DNA of 64,000 bases. It comes from Alteribacillus persepolensis (GTDB taxonomy: Bacteria; Bacillota; Bacilli; Bacillales; Marinococcaceae). Under the pieces are notes generated by a model. The model was not told the DNA's origin and ran no database searches. It worked only from the letters and a program-made list of their open reading frames with translations. The translations under genes and the position numbers were made by a program. The stretch is taken from the NCBI RefSeq assembly GCF_900099605.1, contig NZ_FNDK01000018.1, forward strand, positions 1 through 64,000. The letters run 5' to 3'. Position 1 is the stretch's first letter. Every line of letters starts with the position of its first letter. Below are positions 44,382 to 54,056 of the stretch, in pieces.

Positions 44382-44762
44382 TCATTTACGATTTTCATAC
44401 AACTGCTCAATTTCTTCGACTGGATTTTCCATACCTGTCTCGGTAGTGCTGTCCCAAGCAAGCATCCCTCCAGCAAAGTTTTTAACCTTCTCAATACCGT
44501 TGTCTTTAAAATATAAAGCTGTATGGTGGCTGCGGCTGCCGCTTCGGCAAACGAGCACATAACTTTCGTCTTTGTTCAATTCATCAATTACTTCCGGCAC
44601 TTGATTCATCGGCAGCAGCGGCACCCCTGGAATATGGCCCTCTACGTATTCGGAAGGCTCTCTCACATCAATAATGATTGGACGATTTTCTTCCTGCTTT
44701 TCATAGATACGCTTCAACTCTTCTTTTTCGATTTGTTCAATACCATCCAAATCATATGCCAT
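44382..44762 (-). CDS. rhodanese-like domain protein
   Basis: 126 residues, single rhodanese domain: IIIDVREPSEYVEGHIPG and the active cysteine loop VCRSGSRSHH. Transfers sulfane sulfur from persulfide donors to thiol acceptors. No CstR/CoA-disulfide partners adjacent. About 15 bases downstream of the AI-2E permease gene on the same strand, so possibly one transcript. Confidence 0.92.
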   Translation of the reverse strand: MAYDLDGIEQIEKEELKRIYEKQEENRPIIIDVREPSEYVEGHIPGVPLLPMNQVPEVIDELNKDESYVLVCRSGSRSHHTALYFKDNGIEKVKNFAGGMLAWDSTTETGMENPVEEIEQLYENRK

Positions 44763-44776
44763 CCTATTCCTCTCCT

Positions 44777-45883
44777 TTATACTCCATCATCTTTCGGTGG
44801 GTTGTTTCTTAATTTTAACAATCGGTACGTATGACTGACAAATACTTTCAGCACCGCATACGTCGGCACAGCAAGCAGCAATCCAACCAAACCGGCAAAG
44901 CGTCCGGCCACAAGAAGTAATAAAATAATGGTCAGCGGATGAATGTGCAGCTTTCTTCCCATCACTTGCGGGGAAATAAAGTTGCTTTCAATTTGCTGGA
45001 CTATCACGACCACGATAACAACAAGCAGTGCCATGAACGGCGAATCAAGCAAACCGACAATCACCCCAGGAAAGGTACCGATCCATGGACCGATAAAAGG
45101 AATTACATTCGTAAACATGGCAACAGCTGCTAGAACAAGCGGATAGTCCAATCCAATAATCACATAACCAATATAAACACAAATCCCTACGAAAAAGCTG
45201 ACAATAATTTGTCCTTGAATGTAGGAACTAAGGGCCGTGTCCATATCTTTTAAAATACGGCGGCTTTCTTCTTCTTGCTTGGCCGGCAATAAACGCAAAA
45301 TAAATTCCGGCGCTTTTTCGCCTTCTTTCAACATGTAAAACAGGATGAACGGCAAAATAATCAACACCATAAGCACACTCGTTATCGCCCCGACCACGCT
45401 TGCGATGTTGCTGCCTAAGTTAGACAACGCCTCATTTACGTAGTCTGCCGCTCTAGCTGTCACTTCGCTCCATGAGAAACCTTCCAATTCATCTATAAAC
45501 CGGTTAAACCACTCTTGATTTTGCAGCTGCACAATCATTCGCTGTGCTTCATTGATTAAACTTGGAACGTTATCAACCAGTGATAAAAACTGGTTTTGCA
45601 GTGCTGGCCCGACAATTAATACGAGCAGCGTAAGCACGCCCGCTGTTGCCAAGTACAGCATGAGAATGGCAACGCCTCTTGGCATTCGCAAATATTCCGA
45701 TAAAACGTTGACAACCGGGCGGAACAAATAATACAGCACACCTGCAATGACAATCGGTGCAAATAATGTCGATACAAGCACGACCACTGGTTGAAAAATA
45801 AAATCAACGAGTGAACCTAAATAGATTATTAATAATATTAAAATAATCCCATAACTTACTTGGAAAAACTTACCCCGGGGCAT
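44777..45883 (-). CDS. AI-2E family transporter (UPF0118)
   Basis: 368 residues, seven to eight helices, with the family pattern FILFYMLKEGEKAPEFILRL and GPWIGTFPGVIVGLLDSPF. Members export small solutes; some act as sodium/proton antiporters in halophiles, others were proposed for AI-2. The exact substrate is not inferable. ATG follows GTGGTGATGAA. Confidence 0.88.
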   Translation of the reverse strand: MPRGKFFQVSYGIILILLIIYLGSLVDFIFQPVVVLVSTLFAPIVIAGVLYYLFRPVVNVLSEYLRMPRGVAILMLYLATAGVLTLLVLIVGPALQNQFLSLVDNVPSLINEAQRMIVQLQNQEWFNRFIDELEGFSWSEVTARAADYVNEALSNLGSNIASVVGAITSVLMVLIILPFILFYMLKEGEKAPEFILRLLPAKQEEESRRILKDMDTALSSYIQGQIIVSFFVGICVYIGYVIIGLDYPLVLAAVAMFTNVIPFIGPWIGTFPGVIVGLLDSPFMALLVVIVVVIVQQIESNFISPQVMGRKLHIHPLTIILLLLVAGRFAGLVGLLLAVPTYAVLKVFVSHTYRLLKLRNNPPKDDGV

Positions 45884-46029
45884 TTCATCACCACATCTTT
45901 GTTATTTACCGTTTTATTATATCATATTTTACCAGCCAGCCTGACATGCTTAGGCAGCGTTTCTTTCTTATGGGAAATTTACAGGCTGAGATCAGCGGGG
46001 AAGGTGGCGTATGAGACAGCTCCGCTTTC

Positions 46030-47139
46030 CTACATGCTGTGTTTAGACACATCGTTTTGTAAAACATCTGCTGATTCCTGCTTTATTCGTTTTACCGTGT
46101 CTTTTCCAAATAGCATCATTTCCATCATTAACAACCCAAGCAGCACCCACGGCCCAGCACTTAGAATAACTTCGCGCACTGATTGAAATATTGTTTCCTC
46201 TAAAGCAGCAAAGCTTGCCGTAAACAAGTAAAGCATACCAAATGTGAAGTTTCGCGACCATTGCGACACATCGTATTGCCATACCCCTTGTACAATCCCG
46301 TATCGTCTGCAGCGCTGGAAAGCCCGCCACACTTCTATTGCCTCAATAAAGATAAAACTCATAAACGCACAACCCCAAATGACGACAATCGCGCTCGTTG
46401 GATACGCCTCGGTCATCCACGCCGCAACACCTGTAATAGAAAGTGCCCCGTGTACAATGCAATTCGTATTTTTCCAGTCATCAGCTATGTTCCATTCATA
46501 GGTAAACACGTACTTTCGTATCAAAAACCATACACTAACACCATAAAACAACAGTCCCAAGCTGATAAACAGAACATTCCCCCACTTTGGCAGGCCAACT
46601 GGATACATGTTCACTAGCAAAATCGCGATGGACTGTGTACTTACAGTAGCGAGCAGCAGCACCCCGTGCACATTATTTTTCGCAGAAGTCGTTACAATCC
46701 GCCAAAAACTGTGTGCGCATTGATACATATACCAGAAATACAAAAGCACATTCGCACCGCCAATAAAAAAGAAAAGCGGCCACAGCCCATGAAAATATTG
46801 GTCACTGACATTTAAAAGCATCGAGGTTCCTGCAATCCACGTTCCAATAGCAAACGTATCTACTGGATTTTGAAGAAACTGTTCTCGAAAGCGGTGAGCT
46901 TTTACTGTTTTCATAATATATGTTACAAACAATATCCAAATAACTGCTAAGCCCATCACTAAAATCTCTCCATAAAGAGACAACAACGGAACTTCATGTA
47001 ACCCGCCATAAATAAAAATGCCGATGGCCATAATCGCAGCCCCTGCTGGAGCTGGCAGCTGTTCGTTTTTCAAATACTTTTGATAGAAAAAAAGACTCAC
47101 GCTCAAGATGAATCCAAATAACATGACACTCTCCAACAT
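46030..47139 (-). CDS. polytopic membrane protein of unknown function
   Basis: 369 residues with about ten hydrophobic segments; aromatic- and Trp-rich (YFWYMYQCAHSFWRI, WGNVLFISLGLLFYGVSVWF). The ten-helix layout recalls the tellurite-resistance/dicarboxylate (TDT, SLAC1-like) group, but no signature was confirmed. Single gene, divergent from the TAXI protein gene. The C-terminus is hydrophilic. Confidence 0.6.
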   Translation of the reverse strand: MLESVMLFGFILSVSLFFYQKYLKNEQLPAPAGAAIMAIGIFIYGGLHEVPLLSLYGEILVMGLAVIWILFVTYIMKTVKAHRFREQFLQNPVDTFAIGTWIAGTSMLLNVSDQYFHGLWPLFFFIGGANVLLYFWYMYQCAHSFWRIVTTSAKNNVHGVLLLATVSTQSIAILLVNMYPVGLPKWGNVLFISLGLLFYGVSVWFLIRKYVFTYEWNIADDWKNTNCIVHGALSITGVAAWMTEAYPTSAIVVIWGCAFMSFIFIEAIEVWRAFQRCRRYGIVQGVWQYDVSQWSRNFTFGMLYLFTASFAALEETIFQSVREVILSAGPWVLLGLLMMEMMLFGKDTVKRIKQESADVLQNDVSKHSM

Positions 47140-47297
47140 ACTCCATACCCTCTTTAATAGAATACCTTACGCTGCCCCTATAATATTGTAATTATTTGTC
47201 AGCTATTGCGGCCGTATTGTTTTGACAATACCATTTTTTTCTGCTTAAATAAAACGTGATATATGTACAGATTACTAGAAATAAGGGGGAAAACTCA

Positions 47298-48476
47298 ATG
47301 AAGAAACAGTGGTCTCTACTGCTCGTTATGCTCTTCTCACTTGGTATGCTGCTAGCTGCCTGCGGCGGCGGTGACAATGGCGGCAATGACGCTGGAGAAG
47401 ATGGCGGTGGTGATGAAACTGCCAATGAGTCGATGGTAGAATTGCAGCTTGGAACCGGTTCTACTGGCGGTACTTACTATCCACTCGGTCAAGAAATTGC
47501 GAATGTTTTGAATGATAACGTTGACATTGAAGGTTTTGATGTTAGTGCGGTCTCATCCGATGCTTCGGTAGACAACCTAGCACAAATTGGCCGCGGTGAT
47601 ATGCAGTTTGGCCTAAGCGTCCACCTCACTGCACTGCAAGCGCTTGACGGAGAAGGCGACTTTAATGGTACAACAATTGATAACTTTGGATTTATGGGAC
47701 ATGTTTACCCTGAAGTTATGCAAGTCGTTACAACAGAAGGCACAGGCATTACTTCTATCGAAGAACTAGAAGGAAAAAGCGTAAACCTTGGCCCTCCAGG
47801 AAGTGCCACAAACTCTGCAGCTAAGTTAATTCTTGAAGCTCACGGTCTAGAGGAAGGCGATTATGAAGCATACGAAGAAGGCTTTGGTGATGCAGCCGGA
47901 CGTCTGCAAGACGGCAATCTCGACGCTAACTTTGGTTTGCTTGGCTTGCCGGCAGGTAATGTGAACGAACTTGCAACACAACGCGATGTGGTGATTTTAC
48001 CAATCGAAGGCGAAGCTTTGGATTATATTGAGGAAAACAGTGATTACGGACAAATGGACATCGAAGCGGATGTGTACGACTTCTTGGATGAGCCTGTAAG
48101 CACCGTAACAGCATATGCCATTCTCGTTGGGTCGACAGATCAAATCGATGAAGACACTGCTTATGAGATTACGAAGCAGCTTTATGAAAATGCTGACAGC
48201 ATCTCTCATCAGCAAAGTGAGTTTATGACTATGGAAAACATCACAAATGGCTCCGAGGGGCTTCCGCTTCACCCTGGATCAGAGCGTTACTTTGAAGAAG
48301 AAGGACTTCTTGATGGATCAAATGATGGCTCCGAAGAAGAAGCTGCTGAGGAAGATGCCTCTGAAGAAGCTGATAATGCCGAAGAAGAAACAGATGAAGA
48401 TACCAGCACAGAAGAAGATACAGAAGAAACAGATGCGGGAAATGAAGAAGCTTCTGAGGAGGAATCAGAAGAATAA
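47298..48476 (+). CDS. TAXI family TRAP transporter solute-binding lipoprotein with acidic tail
   Basis: 392 residues. Lipobox LAAC (near 20), then a TAXI substrate-binding domain: LGTGSTGGTYYPLGQEIANV, NLGPPGSATNSAAKLILEAH and AILVGSTDQIDEDTAYEITK. The last ~50 residues are almost pure Glu/Asp/Ala/Thr (EEEAAEEDASEEADNAEEET...), not part of the usual domain. It would capture a carboxylate such as glutamate or a related acid outside the cell and pass it to the TRAP permease downstream. ATG at 47298 with AAGGGGGAA upstream. Confidence 0.9.
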   Translation: MKKQWSLLLVMLFSLGMLLAACGGGDNGGNDAGEDGGGDETANESMVELQLGTGSTGGTYYPLGQEIANVLNDNVDIEGFDVSAVSSDASVDNLAQIGRGDMQFGLSVHLTALQALDGEGDFNGTTIDNFGFMGHVYPEVMQVVTTEGTGITSIEELEGKSVNLGPPGSATNSAAKLILEAHGLEEGDYEAYEEGFGDAAGRLQDGNLDANFGLLGLPAGNVNELATQRDVVILPIEGEALDYIEENSDYGQMDIEADVYDFLDEPVSTVTAYAILVGSTDQIDEDTAYEITKQLYENADSISHQQSEFMTMENITNGSEGLPLHPGSERYFEEEGLLDGSNDGSEEEAAEEDASEEADNAEEETDEDTSTEEDTEETDAGNEEASEEESEE

Positions 48477-48502
48477 TCTTGTTGTCATAGCGCACAAAGT
48501 GG

Positions 48503-48543
48503 CTGTCAAAAAGGGTATTTCCCCTTTTTGACAGCCTTTTTAT
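48503..48543 (+). terminator. terminator between the TAXI protein and permease genes
   Basis: GGCTGTCAAAAAGGG / CCCCTTTTTGACAGCC followed by TTTTT. It should make the binding protein more abundant than the permease. Confidence 0.85.
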
Positions 48544-48995
48544 GCTTTGTCTTGTATTTTCCTCATACATAGGAATGGTAATGATACGTCTTGGGGCTTG
48601 TTCATATAAATAGTTTCGTGGGCACAGCAGCTGAAGAGGACGCCGTGAGTGCTTTATGTTTACCATGCAATAAGATCTCTTCTCGCGGAAAACGAAGGGA
48701 TGCCAACAACCCTCATCAACATAGATTCGGGAGAAGTTTATTTATGAGATGCTCTCTTTTTAACGAAAAAATGCCTGCTGACAACCTCTCCCCCCTTTAT
48801 TGGATAAAATTTCATATAAACAGGACTTTTTTTTTTGCTGTCAAATAATATAGTATAGAAAAGTACCACCACCATAACCACGAGAAGAGACAAATCGTTT
48901 TTTATTTAGTATAATATGAAAGTTGCTGCTTGTATTCTCCAGGCTTTATATTAGAAGGAATTTTCAAACAATTTATTTGTTAGGTGGTGACTGTT
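48544..48995. other. gene-free stretch before the TRAP permease gene
   Basis: About 450 bp. Frames here lack ribosome sites. The right end has TATAAT-like boxes (near 48850 and 48912), so the permease probably has its own promoter. Nothing else recognised. Confidence 0.4.
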
Positions 48996-50924
48996 ATGAC
49001 AAAGACTCCAGACAATCAAGAAATTTCACAGGACGAGTTGTTAAAAAAATACGACAAAGAGTCTACATACCGTACGAATTTAGGCACATGGGCAATACTT
49101 GTCACTGTCATCGGTATTGCATTGACCATCTTTCATTTATGGACAGCTAATAACCCTTACCGCTCGGTTATTCAAGGTGCAATTCACCTTGCCGGGGGCA
49201 TGTCCCTGATTTTTTTGTTATATCCTGCAAAAAAATCAATGACGAATAAAAAAGGCATCGCCTGGTATGACATTGTCCTTGCTTTCATTGCTTTATTTGC
49301 CAATTTTTACATCGTCGTCAATTATGATGATTTGTTCCGAAGCTCTGTAGTGCTGGGCTATGAATGGTTTGATAAAGCAGTAGCTGCTGTGTTTATTGCT
49401 CTGCTGCTAGAGGGAACACGCCGTGCTGTCGGCCTTCCTATCGTCATTATTGCACTCGTTGCTGTTGCATACGGTTTATGGGGAAGCGGCATTCCATATT
49501 TCGGGCACGCCGGATTTTCGTTTGACCGCCTCATGACAGACCTGGTTTATTCGAGTGAAGCAATTTTTGGTACTCCGATTCAAATATCATCAACGTATAT
49601 CTATTTGTTTTTATTTTTTGGCGTCATGCTTGTGAAAACGAATATCGGCCAGTTCTTTAATGACCTTGCTTTCGGTGCAACCGGCCGCTTCACTGGCGGA
49701 ACAGCCAAAGCAGCGGTTTTTGCTTCTGGTATGCAAGGAATGGTGACTGGAAGCTCTGTTGCTAATACAGTCAGTTCCGGCTCTTTCACGATTCCGATGA
49801 TGAAACGAGCAGGATTCAAACCTGAATTTGCTGCTGCTACAGAAGCGTCTGCTTCTACAGGCGGACAGATTATGCCGCCAATTATGGGCGCTGCTGCGTT
49901 TATTATGATTGAAACAATCGGTGTTCCCTATAACGAGATTATTCTCGTCGCACTCATTCCCGCCCTGCTCTACTTTACTGGTGTTTTTATTGGTACACAC
50001 TTTGAAGCTAGAAAGTTAAAGATATATGGGCTTCCGAAAGAAGAACTGCCTTCTTTCACTCATTTATTAAAAAAGATGGATTTGCTGCTTCCTTTAATTG
50101 CTATTCTTTTTATGCTCTATAGCGGCTTCACGCCAACAACAGCGGCGTTGTGGGGGATTTTTGCAGCATTTGCCATCAGCTTTATACGCAGTGAAACAAG
50201 ACTTTCTATTAAAGATATGCTTTATACATTGGAACAAGGAGCTAGAATTGCGCTGCCTGTTATTGCAGCCTGTGCGACAGCAGGTATTATTGTAGGTATT
50301 GTGGTGTTTACTGGTTTAGGTGGTAAAATTGCAAACGGCATTATTGATATCGCCGGCGGAAACTTCTTTCTCGTGATGTTCTTTACCATGATTGCCTGCA
50401 TTATTCTCGGCATGGGCCTTCCGACTACGGCAAACTATGTGGTTACAGCATCTTTAGCCGCACCGGCGCTCATCGAATTTGGCGTACCGGAAATTGCTGC
50501 GCATTTCTTTGTATTCTACTTTGGTATTGTTGCTGACATTACACCGCCTGTTTGTCTGGCAGCTTATGCAGGGGCAGGGATTGCAAGAGCAAACCCAATG
50601 AAAGCTGGTGTCACCTCGGTGAAACTGGCCATTGCAGCGTTTGTGATACCGTATATTTTCGTCACCAACCCTGTCTTAGTATTACAAGATGCAACTGTCC
50701 AAACATTGATCCCGGCGTTAATTACTGCCTTTATCGGTATGGTTGGTATTAGTGCTGGAATGATTAACTATTTTGTTGTCCAAAACAATATCCTCGAGCG
50801 CTTGCTGCTTATCGCCGGAGGTATTATGCTTTTGCTGCCAGAACTGTATATTTCCCTGCCTGGTCTTGGATTGATTGTACTTGTTTACATCATGCAGCGT
50901 TTTCGCAAGCATCGTCAGGACTAA
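48996..50924 (+). CDS. TRAP transporter permease, fused small and large subunits (DctQM type)
   Basis: 642 residues, about 15-17 helices. The N-terminal third is the 4-helix Q-like part; the rest is the large DctM-like domain with KAAVFASGMQGMVTGSSVAN and ASASTGGQIMPPIMGAAAFI, both hallmarks of the TAXI-type fused permease. Driven by sodium, as expected in a halophile. AGGTGGTGA before the ATG at 48996. Works with the TAXI lipoprotein upstream. Confidence 0.93.
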   Translation: MTKTPDNQEISQDELLKKYDKESTYRTNLGTWAILVTVIGIALTIFHLWTANNPYRSVIQGAIHLAGGMSLIFLLYPAKKSMTNKKGIAWYDIVLAFIALFANFYIVVNYDDLFRSSVVLGYEWFDKAVAAVFIALLLEGTRRAVGLPIVIIALVAVAYGLWGSGIPYFGHAGFSFDRLMTDLVYSSEAIFGTPIQISSTYIYLFLFFGVMLVKTNIGQFFNDLAFGATGRFTGGTAKAAVFASGMQGMVTGSSVANTVSSGSFTIPMMKRAGFKPEFAAATEASASTGGQIMPPIMGAAAFIMIETIGVPYNEIILVALIPALLYFTGVFIGTHFEARKLKIYGLPKEELPSFTHLLKKMDLLLPLIAILFMLYSGFTPTTAALWGIFAAFAISFIRSETRLSIKDMLYTLEQGARIALPVIAACATAGIIVGIVVFTGLGGKIANGIIDIAGGNFFLVMFFTMIACIILGMGLPTTANYVVTASLAAPALIEFGVPEIAAHFFVFYFGIVADITPPVCLAAYAGAGIARANPMKAGVTSVKLAIAAFVIPYIFVTNPVLVLQDATVQTLIPALITAFIGMVGISAGMINYFVVQNNILERLLLIAGGIMLLLPELYISLPGLGLIVLVYIMQRFRKHRQD

Positions 50925-50951
50925 CAGCCCTCACATACCCATTCTTAACAC

Positions 50952-50988
50952 AAAAGCCGAACAGGGATAGTCCCCGTTCGGCTTTTTT
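50952..50988. terminator. terminator shared by the TRAP permease and rpiR-type genes
   Basis: AAAAGCCGAACaGGG / CCCcGTTCGGCTTTTTT between convergent genes. Confidence 0.85.
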
Positions 50989-51841
50989 AATCATAAAATA
51001 CATCAAATGTTTCCCATAAACCTTCTAACTCTTTAAGTCTCGCCTCTACTTTTTTATGTTCTGAACGGGTTACAGCCGTAATCAATGCACTTACAATACT
51101 TAAGGGAGCAGAAAATGAATCGATAAACGAGTTAATTTCTGTGGCTGCCAGCAGCTTCCGATCTCCGTACGGAACGAGCGGAGACATTAAGTGGTCGGTC
51201 AGCACAAGTGTCTTCGCTCCTCGTGATTTGGCATACTTCAGCACCTCTACTGTACGTTTCGTATAACGAGAAAACCCAAAACCAATGACTAAATCATCAG
51301 GCGTTATATCGAGTAAATGTTCCGATACGCCATCCGCTTCACGAACCATTTCTGTGTTTTGCAAGACAAGGTCTAAGTAAAATTCCAGAAAAGAGCCAAT
51401 GCTTGCTGCACTGCGGTAAGCAATGATGTAAATCCGGTTTGCATGAATAATATCATGTACGGCTGCTTCGAATATTTTTGTGTCCATTTGCTGCAAGGTT
51501 TCTTTTAAATTACGCATATCATCCGCCAAAATTTCGCTCACGGCATTTTCGGGCTGGTCGGATTCATCTGTTGTATGCGCAAATACTTCTGCTGACGTCC
51601 ACTTTCTCTGTAGCGCTTCCTGCAAATGACGCTGCATATCTGGATATCCATTAAAATCCAAAAACACAGCAAAACGAATCACTGTCGCTTCCCCTACTCC
51701 GGCATTTTTCGCTAATTTAGATGCCGTCAAGAAAGGAGCTGTTTCTGAATAATTAATTAAATAATTGGCAATTTTCTTTTGTGATTTACTCATTTGGTCT
51801 TGCAATTCCATAATACGTTGATAAACATCGCTTTCTAGCAT
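50987..51841 (-). CDS. RpiR/MurR family transcriptional regulator
   Basis: 284 residues. N-terminal HTH-6 (KIANYLINYSETAPFLTASK, AGVGEATVIRFAVFLDFNGY) and C-terminal SIS domain (IYIIAYRSAASIGSFLEFYL, GAKTLVLTDH) that senses a phosphosugar or other ligand. Convergent with the TRAP permease, so perhaps its regulator (inference). Start site has only a weak ribosome site. Confidence 0.9.
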   Translation of the reverse strand: MLESDVYQRIMELQDQMSKSQKKIANYLINYSETAPFLTASKLAKNAGVGEATVIRFAVFLDFNGYPDMQRHLQEALQRKWTSAEVFAHTTDESDQPENAVSEILADDMRNLKETLQQMDTKIFEAAVHDIIHANRIYIIAYRSAASIGSFLEFYLDLVLQNTEMVREADGVSEHLLDITPDDLVIGFGFSRYTKRTVEVLKYAKSRGAKTLVLTDHLMSPLVPYGDRKLLAATEINSFIDSFSAPLSIVSALITAVTRSEHKKVEARLKELEGLWETFDVFYD

Positions 51842-52251
51842 GGCCGTCTCATCCCTTTACACCATCTTTTGTATGAACAGCACCCTGTAAGAAGACGTTC
51901 GGCAAGAGCAAAAGAATGTTTATAAAACACATACAAAAATACCGTAAAACGTGTTGTTTTAGGCAGCGAGTACGTGTAACGAAAAAGTAACTACGTTGTA
52001 CAACAGCATTTCCTGTGATTATACCGAACGAACTCCGAGCTTGAAAGACATGACAGGGTATAAAAAGCACGGGCATGCCAGCGCCTCGACTCCCGCAAGG
52101 CTTAAGAGACAAGCAGGAAGTGTTCCGCCACCGCGCCAAGGCGGCCGCAGCTAAGAGAAGTACTGCTCTGCTGCCGCTTTACACTTAAACGGCTCATAGT
52201 TGCGCCGGTTATGAAACACGCCCATCTTTCTTCATGTTCTCTTCTTTTCTC
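51842..52251. repeat. gene-free stretch with a degenerate dispersed-repeat copy
   Basis: From about 51885: AGAAGACGTTCGGCAAGAGC resembles the repeat left half (GGACGTTCGGCTAAGAGC), and ATACCGAACGAAC answers it as an inverted partner. The remainder is GC-rich and unassigned. No ORF with a ribosome site. Confidence 0.4.
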
Positions 52252-52309
52252 AAAAAAAGAGAAAGGGCGGCGGCTGTTTGCAAAAGCTCACCGGTTCTTT
52301 CTCTTTTTT
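52252..52309 (-). terminator. terminator of the GSA-aminomutase-like gene
   Basis: AAAAAAAGAGAAAG / CTTTCTCTTTTTT arms just after the stop. Confidence 0.65.
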
Positions 52310-52315
52310 GTACTA

Positions 52316-53713
52316 CTAGAAACGAGCTCCTCCATAAACTTCACGCAACACATCATCGTATGCTGTGATTGTCTTATTAATGTCTTCATCCGTGTGTGCT
52401 GTAGAAACACTGTAACGGCTCATCGGCTTGATATAAATGCCTTTATTCAACAATCGAAAGTCTATTTCTTTTCGTGTCGCAAGGTCCGTTTGCTGAAGGT
52501 CTCGATAGTTTCGTACTTTCCCATCATTATTTAATATTACACTAAATATTGTCCCGATGCCAAGCGCCTCTCCTTTGACACCATATTTTCTCAACGTTTC
52601 ATTTATACCGTTTTTTAGGGCTTCCGTTCGTTTTAAAGCGGCCCCTAAATCTTTTTCTAAAATATCCAACACGGCCATTCCCGCTGCTAAAATCATTGGG
52701 TGTCCATTGTACGTACCACTGTGAAAGAGAACATCCTTTGCCGAAGAGCGTTTGCTCGTTGAACTGTCAAAAACATCAGATCCTTGGGACGCTGCACTGT
52801 GCATCATGATTTCTTCTTTTCCACCGACAACCCCGACTGGATAACCACCGCCAATGGCTTTGCCTAGTGTGGTTAAATCAGGCTTTACGCCATATAACGC
52901 TTGAGCTCCGCCAAGCCCCATACGGTAGCCGGTTTTTACTTCATCAAAAATCAGCACGATGCCTAATTGTTCTGTTATTGCACGAAGTCCCTTCATAAAT
53001 GACAGTTCTGCTGGAATAAATCCAGCCTGCACGGGTTCAATCATTACAGCACCGACCTCGTCTTTGTGCTCCGTTAAAATCTGTTTACACGCTTCTAAAT
53101 TGTTAAATGGTAAGGCAATCGTGTTACGTACGTGTGCCGGATGCATCCCTTTGGACTCTGGCAGAGACTTTGGTGTATCTGCATCGCCAGCGCTTTCTAC
53201 ATTTGGGTTGACACTAATCAGCATTTGATCATACCCGCCATGGTAGTGGCCTTCAAATTTTGCGATTTTATGTTTTCCGGTATGCGCAGCAGCCAATCGC
53301 AAAGAAAGCAGCGTTGCTTCCGTGCCGGAATTCGTATAACGGAGTCGTTCCATGCTTGGAAAGTGCTGTTTTAACCTTTTCCCCATTTCCACTTCTAAAT
53401 AGTGCGGGGTGCCAAACAACCAGGTTCCATCCTGCTCCATTTGATCCATAACGGCTTTTTTCACACGTTCATGCCCATGCCCCGTAACGAGAGAACCATA
53501 GCTCATCAAATAATCAATATATTCATTGTCATCCACATCGGTCAATTTTGCCCCTTTTCCATGCTTCATGACAACCGGATGAGGGTCAAAATATTTAATG
53601 TTTGCTGTTACTCCCCCCGGCATCACTTGCTGGGCTTCTTCCATAAAACGTTCCGATGACTTGGTTTTCTCTTTGTAATCTAACATTGGATGTTCTACTT
53701 TCTGAACGGCCAT
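52316..53713 (-). CDS. class III PLP aminotransferase, glutamate-1-semialdehyde aminomutase-like
   Basis: 465 residues. FMEEAQQVMPGGVTANIKYF at the N-terminus, RYTNSGTEATLLSLRLAAAH phosphate cup, IFDEVKTGYRMGLGGAQALY and PLP lysine in LTTLGKAIGGGYPVGVVGG. The GSA-aminomutase group also includes enzymes acting on beta-amino acids. Longer than HemL (about 430) and not in a haem cluster, so a specialised role is likely. Divergent from the KamA-family gene, with palindromes between them; a shared beta-amino-acid pathway is an inference. ATG at 53713 after GAGGAG. Confidence 0.8.
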   Translation of the reverse strand: MAVQKVEHPMLDYKEKTKSSERFMEEAQQVMPGGVTANIKYFDPHPVVMKHGKGAKLTDVDDNEYIDYLMSYGSLVTGHGHERVKKAVMDQMEQDGTWLFGTPHYLEVEMGKRLKQHFPSMERLRYTNSGTEATLLSLRLAAAHTGKHKIAKFEGHYHGGYDQMLISVNPNVESAGDADTPKSLPESKGMHPAHVRNTIALPFNNLEACKQILTEHKDEVGAVMIEPVQAGFIPAELSFMKGLRAITEQLGIVLIFDEVKTGYRMGLGGAQALYGVKPDLTTLGKAIGGGYPVGVVGGKEEIMMHSAASQGSDVFDSSTSKRSSAKDVLFHSGTYNGHPMILAAGMAVLDILEKDLGAALKRTEALKNGINETLRKYGVKGEALGIGTIFSVILNNDGKVRNYRDLQQTDLATRKEIDFRLLNKGIYIKPMSRYSVSTAHTDEDINKTITAYDDVLREVYGGARF

Positions 53714-53801
53714 TTGTCTACTCCTCTTCAACGAATTTTAAACTTCAAAAATAAGTAATTATGAATTGTATTTTTCATTGTAAAGGATAAACAGCTCTTT
53801 G

Positions 53802-53817
53802 TGAAGTATATATTTCA
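53802..53817. promoter_or_regulatory. operator-like dyad 1 between the PLP enzyme and KamA-family genes
   Basis: TGAAGTATATATTTCA, imperfect dyad of the same type as the site 29 bp away. Confidence 0.4.
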
Positions 53818-53830
53818 TTTTTATAAAATT

Positions 53831-53846
53831 TGAAGTTTGTACTTCA
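53831..53846. promoter_or_regulatory. operator-like dyad 2 between the PLP enzyme and KamA-family genes
   Basis: TGAAGT-TTGT-ACTTCA, perfect 6-bp arms in a very AT-rich 340-bp gap. Two like sites about three helical turns apart suggest cooperative binding of one regulator. Confidence 0.5.
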
Positions 53847-54056
53847 TAATATGAATAACCTCTTTCATTATTTACTTATATTGAATATAAAATATCAAAA
53901 TGGGCTGCTGCTGAACGTTCAAGGAAACTTTTCCTTCATTTCCTCTTTCCTTTTTAAATTTTTCTTTCTTTTTTGACTATTTTAAAACATCACTGTTATA
54001 CTTCAACTGAACTGTTTCCAGTGATGGAAAACATAATGGAGAAAGGTGTGGAGTAC

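Noticed and set aside
48591-48848. 85-codon plus-strand frame before the TRAP permease
   Set aside because: No ribosome site and composition like non-coding DNA.
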